Below, piece after piece: positions 62,399-64,000 of a stretch of 64,000 nucleotides of DNA (position 1 is the stretch's first letter; each line of letters begins with the position of its first letter). Made by a program: the position numbers and the translations under genes. The notes beneath the pieces were generated by a model. That model was given only the letters and a program-made list of their open reading frames with translations, was not told the origin of the DNA and did no database searches. Origin of the DNA: Candidatus Enterenecus merdae (GTDB lineage: Bacteria > Bacillota > Clostridia > Oscillospirales > Oscillospiraceae); the NCBI GenBank assembly GCA_018716385.1, contig DVJZ01000032.1:17517-81516 (forward strand), read 5' to 3'.

Positions 62399-63712
62399 CT
62401 ATTTGTTCATAAAGGAAGCTACGAACACGAATTTCTGGCCTTCACAATGTATGGCAAAAACGCCACCAAATGATTTTATAATTGATGAAACATTTTGGAG
62501 GCCATACCCATGTTGCAGTTTGTCCCTTTTGCTCGTTGCGATCTTGCCATTTAAAATTTGAACTGGATTGCTCACTGAATTTTCAATATACAGTATGCTT
62601 TCGTTGACGTCTACTTTGGCCTTAACTAAGATGAACCGATCAGATGGATTGTTAATTTTTTCGCACGCTTCAAGTGCATTGCCGAGCAAATTTGAGAGGA
62701 CTATGACCAACGCATCATCTGGCAAGGGAAAAGCAGATAAATCATCTAACTGTACTTGAAATTGAATTTCTTTTTCCTTGGCAGATGTGTACTTTTGATT
62801 TAGAAGTACGTCTGCGACAGGGCGGTGGGTAGACACGGCCAAGGCAAGTGTGTACTTGCGTTTCATGAGCTGATCAATATAGTTCTGAACGACTTCACTG
62901 GCTTGCTCCTGCTTAAGTAGTCCTTGGATGACCGCCAATTCATTTTGAAAATCATGCGAAAGCTTTCGTTCTTTGTGATAGGAAGCTAAGAGCTCAGCAA
63001 CGTTATCGTGCGCCAATTTGAGCTCTCTTTGTAAAATCCTGCTGTCAAGAACGGCTTGTTGCTGTAACTCGAACTGAGTGAGAAGAAGAATACTGACTAT
63101 GTATGAAATGAGTAATGCAATAATACAAAAAAGCAATTGTAGAGGACTCTGCGGGTATGCAGAAAATTTGCTGAGCAAAGTAACTGTACAGATAAGAGAC
63201 AACGTGGGAAATAGCGTAAGTTTTACAAAGTTTAGTATGGAGGGCTGTCTCTTATAAAAGCGTTGCCGCCCCCATGCATGTATGAATGCAGCAATAGTTA
63301 ATTCGATTGTTTTTGCTGAGTATGTCTGCAGATAGGATGATGAAAACGGATTGGTTATCATAGCGGAAAAATTCTGATGAAATAATGAGGAAAACAAAAA
63401 GGCCAAGAGACTGTCAAGAACATTGATTAGGGAAAAAAAGAGAACGGATAAAACAATACAGTGAAGAATAGGTGCTGAGTATAGGATTCCTGCAAGCAGC
63501 GAGAACAGAAAATAGCCCAGTACCAGCTTGAAAAGTATATCTTGGCTCAAATAAATCAATGCCCCACAATTCAGTAAATATGCGATCATGCAGACTGCAA
63601 TTATTTTGGGGAGAGAAAGACGAAATTGGAAAAAAGTACAAGACAGGAGGAGGAATGCAAAGAATTCGATCATCAGCATTCCCATATGGAAAACAATTAA
63701 GAATTCATTCAT
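62399..63712 (-). CDS. AgrC/ComD-like GHKL sensor histidine kinase
   Basis: A 437-residue kinase. The N-terminal 200 residues have six or seven membrane segments with no extracellular domain, then a coiled linker, then a phosphorylation helix (ERKLSHDFQNELAVIQGLLK; His in SHDF), the N-box VIVLSNLLGNALEACEK and the G-box HGYGLQNVSSIIKSFGG. This is the layout of peptide-pheromone receptors of the HPK10/AgrC class. Codon use is AT-rich, unlike the rest of the window. The ATG at 63712 overlaps the regulator's stop (ATGA). Confidence 0.92.
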   Translation of the reverse strand: MNEFLIVFHMGMLMIEFFAFLLLSCTFFQFRLSLPKIIAVCMIAYLLNCGALIYLSQDILFKLVLGYFLFSLLAGILYSAPILHCIVLSVLFFSLINVLDSLLAFLFSSLFHQNFSAMITNPFSSSYLQTYSAKTIELTIAAFIHAWGRQRFYKRQPSILNFVKLTLFPTLSLICTVTLLSKFSAYPQSPLQLLFCIIALLISYIVSILLLTQFELQQQAVLDSRILQRELKLAHDNVAELLASYHKERKLSHDFQNELAVIQGLLKQEQASEVVQNYIDQLMKRKYTLALAVSTHRPVADVLLNQKYTSAKEKEIQFQVQLDDLSAFPLPDDALVIVLSNLLGNALEACEKINNPSDRFILVKAKVDVNESILYIENSVSNPVQILNGKIATSKRDKLQHGYGLQNVSSIIKSFGGVFAIHCEGQKFVFVASFMNK

Positions 63713-64000
63713 AATTGCTGTCCCTTCCAAATTAAAAAATGCTCACATATCTTGGCATAATTTCGCTCTGCAGTTTTAAGTGTGGTTCCGTCTTTCATAT
63801 AGGCTTTATAACTCTTAATTTGTAGCAAATGATGCATATTAACAATAAAACTGTTCTGAATTCGTAGAAAGCCTTTTGTACTGAGACTTTCTTCTATATC
63901 CAGCAGTTTTCCTCGAAACTCTATTATCCTGCCATCGATGGTGTGTAGTCGAACCATCCGATAAGAAGAACCTTCAAAATAGAGTATATCATTCAAATCA
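63709..64000 (-). CDS. LytTR-type response regulator (AgrA-like), 5' end outside window
   Basis: Only the C-terminal 97 codons are present; the frame runs off the right edge. They encode a LytTR DNA-binding domain: NDILYFEGSSYRMVRLHTID, LLDIEESLSTKGFLRIQNSF and IVNMHHLLQIKSYKAYMKDG. A receiver domain is expected just beyond the edge. It is translationally coupled to the kinase, so the two form a quorum-sensing-type pair. Genes for AgrB and AgrD-like peptides are not in the window. Confidence 0.9.
   Translation of the reverse strand, partial: DLNDILYFEGSSYRMVRLHTIDGRIIEFRGKLLDIEESLSTKGFLRIQNSFIVNMHHLLQIKSYKAYMKDGTTLKTAERNYAKICEHFLIWKGQQL

Overview
The window looks like chromosome from a high-GC, spore-forming clostridial firmicute, probably in the Oscillospiraceae (Flavonifractor / Intestinimonas / Pseudoflavonifractor-like). 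This rests on a Gpr spore protease, RNase Y, HemZ, a zinc-type S14, the Prp protease beside an L27 carrying the Firmicutes N-terminal extension, a KOW protein between map and infA, and strong GGAGG ribosome binding sites. The species call is inference, because no search was possible. Only the last 2.4 kb is visibly poorer in GC.

Left part (1-12 kb, mostly minus strand). It begins with an XRE / DUF3169 / CPBP protease / ABC exporter operon whose last gene is cut by the window edge. Divergent from it is a secreted SLH-GH25 muramidase. Next come the rplU-prp-rpmA-obgE operon, a cysK-arginase-MBL hydrolase-hemZ operon, and rpsT. From 12 to 19 kb the plus strand carries gpr, a YihY/BrkB membrane protein, a small unknown gene, and miaB-mreD-like-PBP2 (mrdA).

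Middle (19-33 kb). Minus-strand blocks encode a polar amino acid ABC importer, a GNAT / DUF2156 acyltransferase pair, RNase Y, a BceAB-type exporter followed by a 27-residue membrane peptide, and phosphotransacetylase. An XRE regulator and lepA are on the plus strand. The 3' end of lepA is duplicated: a second 85-bp copy lies 236 bp downstream, beyond a hairpin-packed 151-bp insert, and the transcription terminator follows the second copy.

Core (33.7-50.8 kb). The complete S10-spc-alpha cluster runs from rpsJ to rplQ, including secY, adk, map, a KOW protein, infA, rpmJ and rpoA. It starts with a strong promoter and a structured leader containing an attenuator-like terminator. Four unusually long spacers (260-510 bp) interrupt it. 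The one between rpsZ and rpsH holds a terminator-like hairpin followed by a new promoter.

Right part (51-64 kb). An HxlR regulator precedes a PEBP-family protein and a small membrane protein. After these comes a heterodimeric multidrug ABC exporter of BmrC/BmrD type, preceded by a promoter, a 26-codon leader peptide and an intrinsic terminator, which together look like ribosome-mediated attenuation. Next are a Crp/Fnr-controlled NitT/TauT-type ABC importer, an LCP cell-wall ligase, a GreA-type factor, tRNA-Leu(UAA) and initiator tRNA-Met. Beyond the tRNAs the sequence becomes AT-rich and contains a decayed M23 peptidase and part of an AgrC/AgrA-like two-component system, suggesting a genomic island or its remnant at the tRNA genes.

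Almost every long open frame antisense to these genes is a high-GC artefact and was left out.
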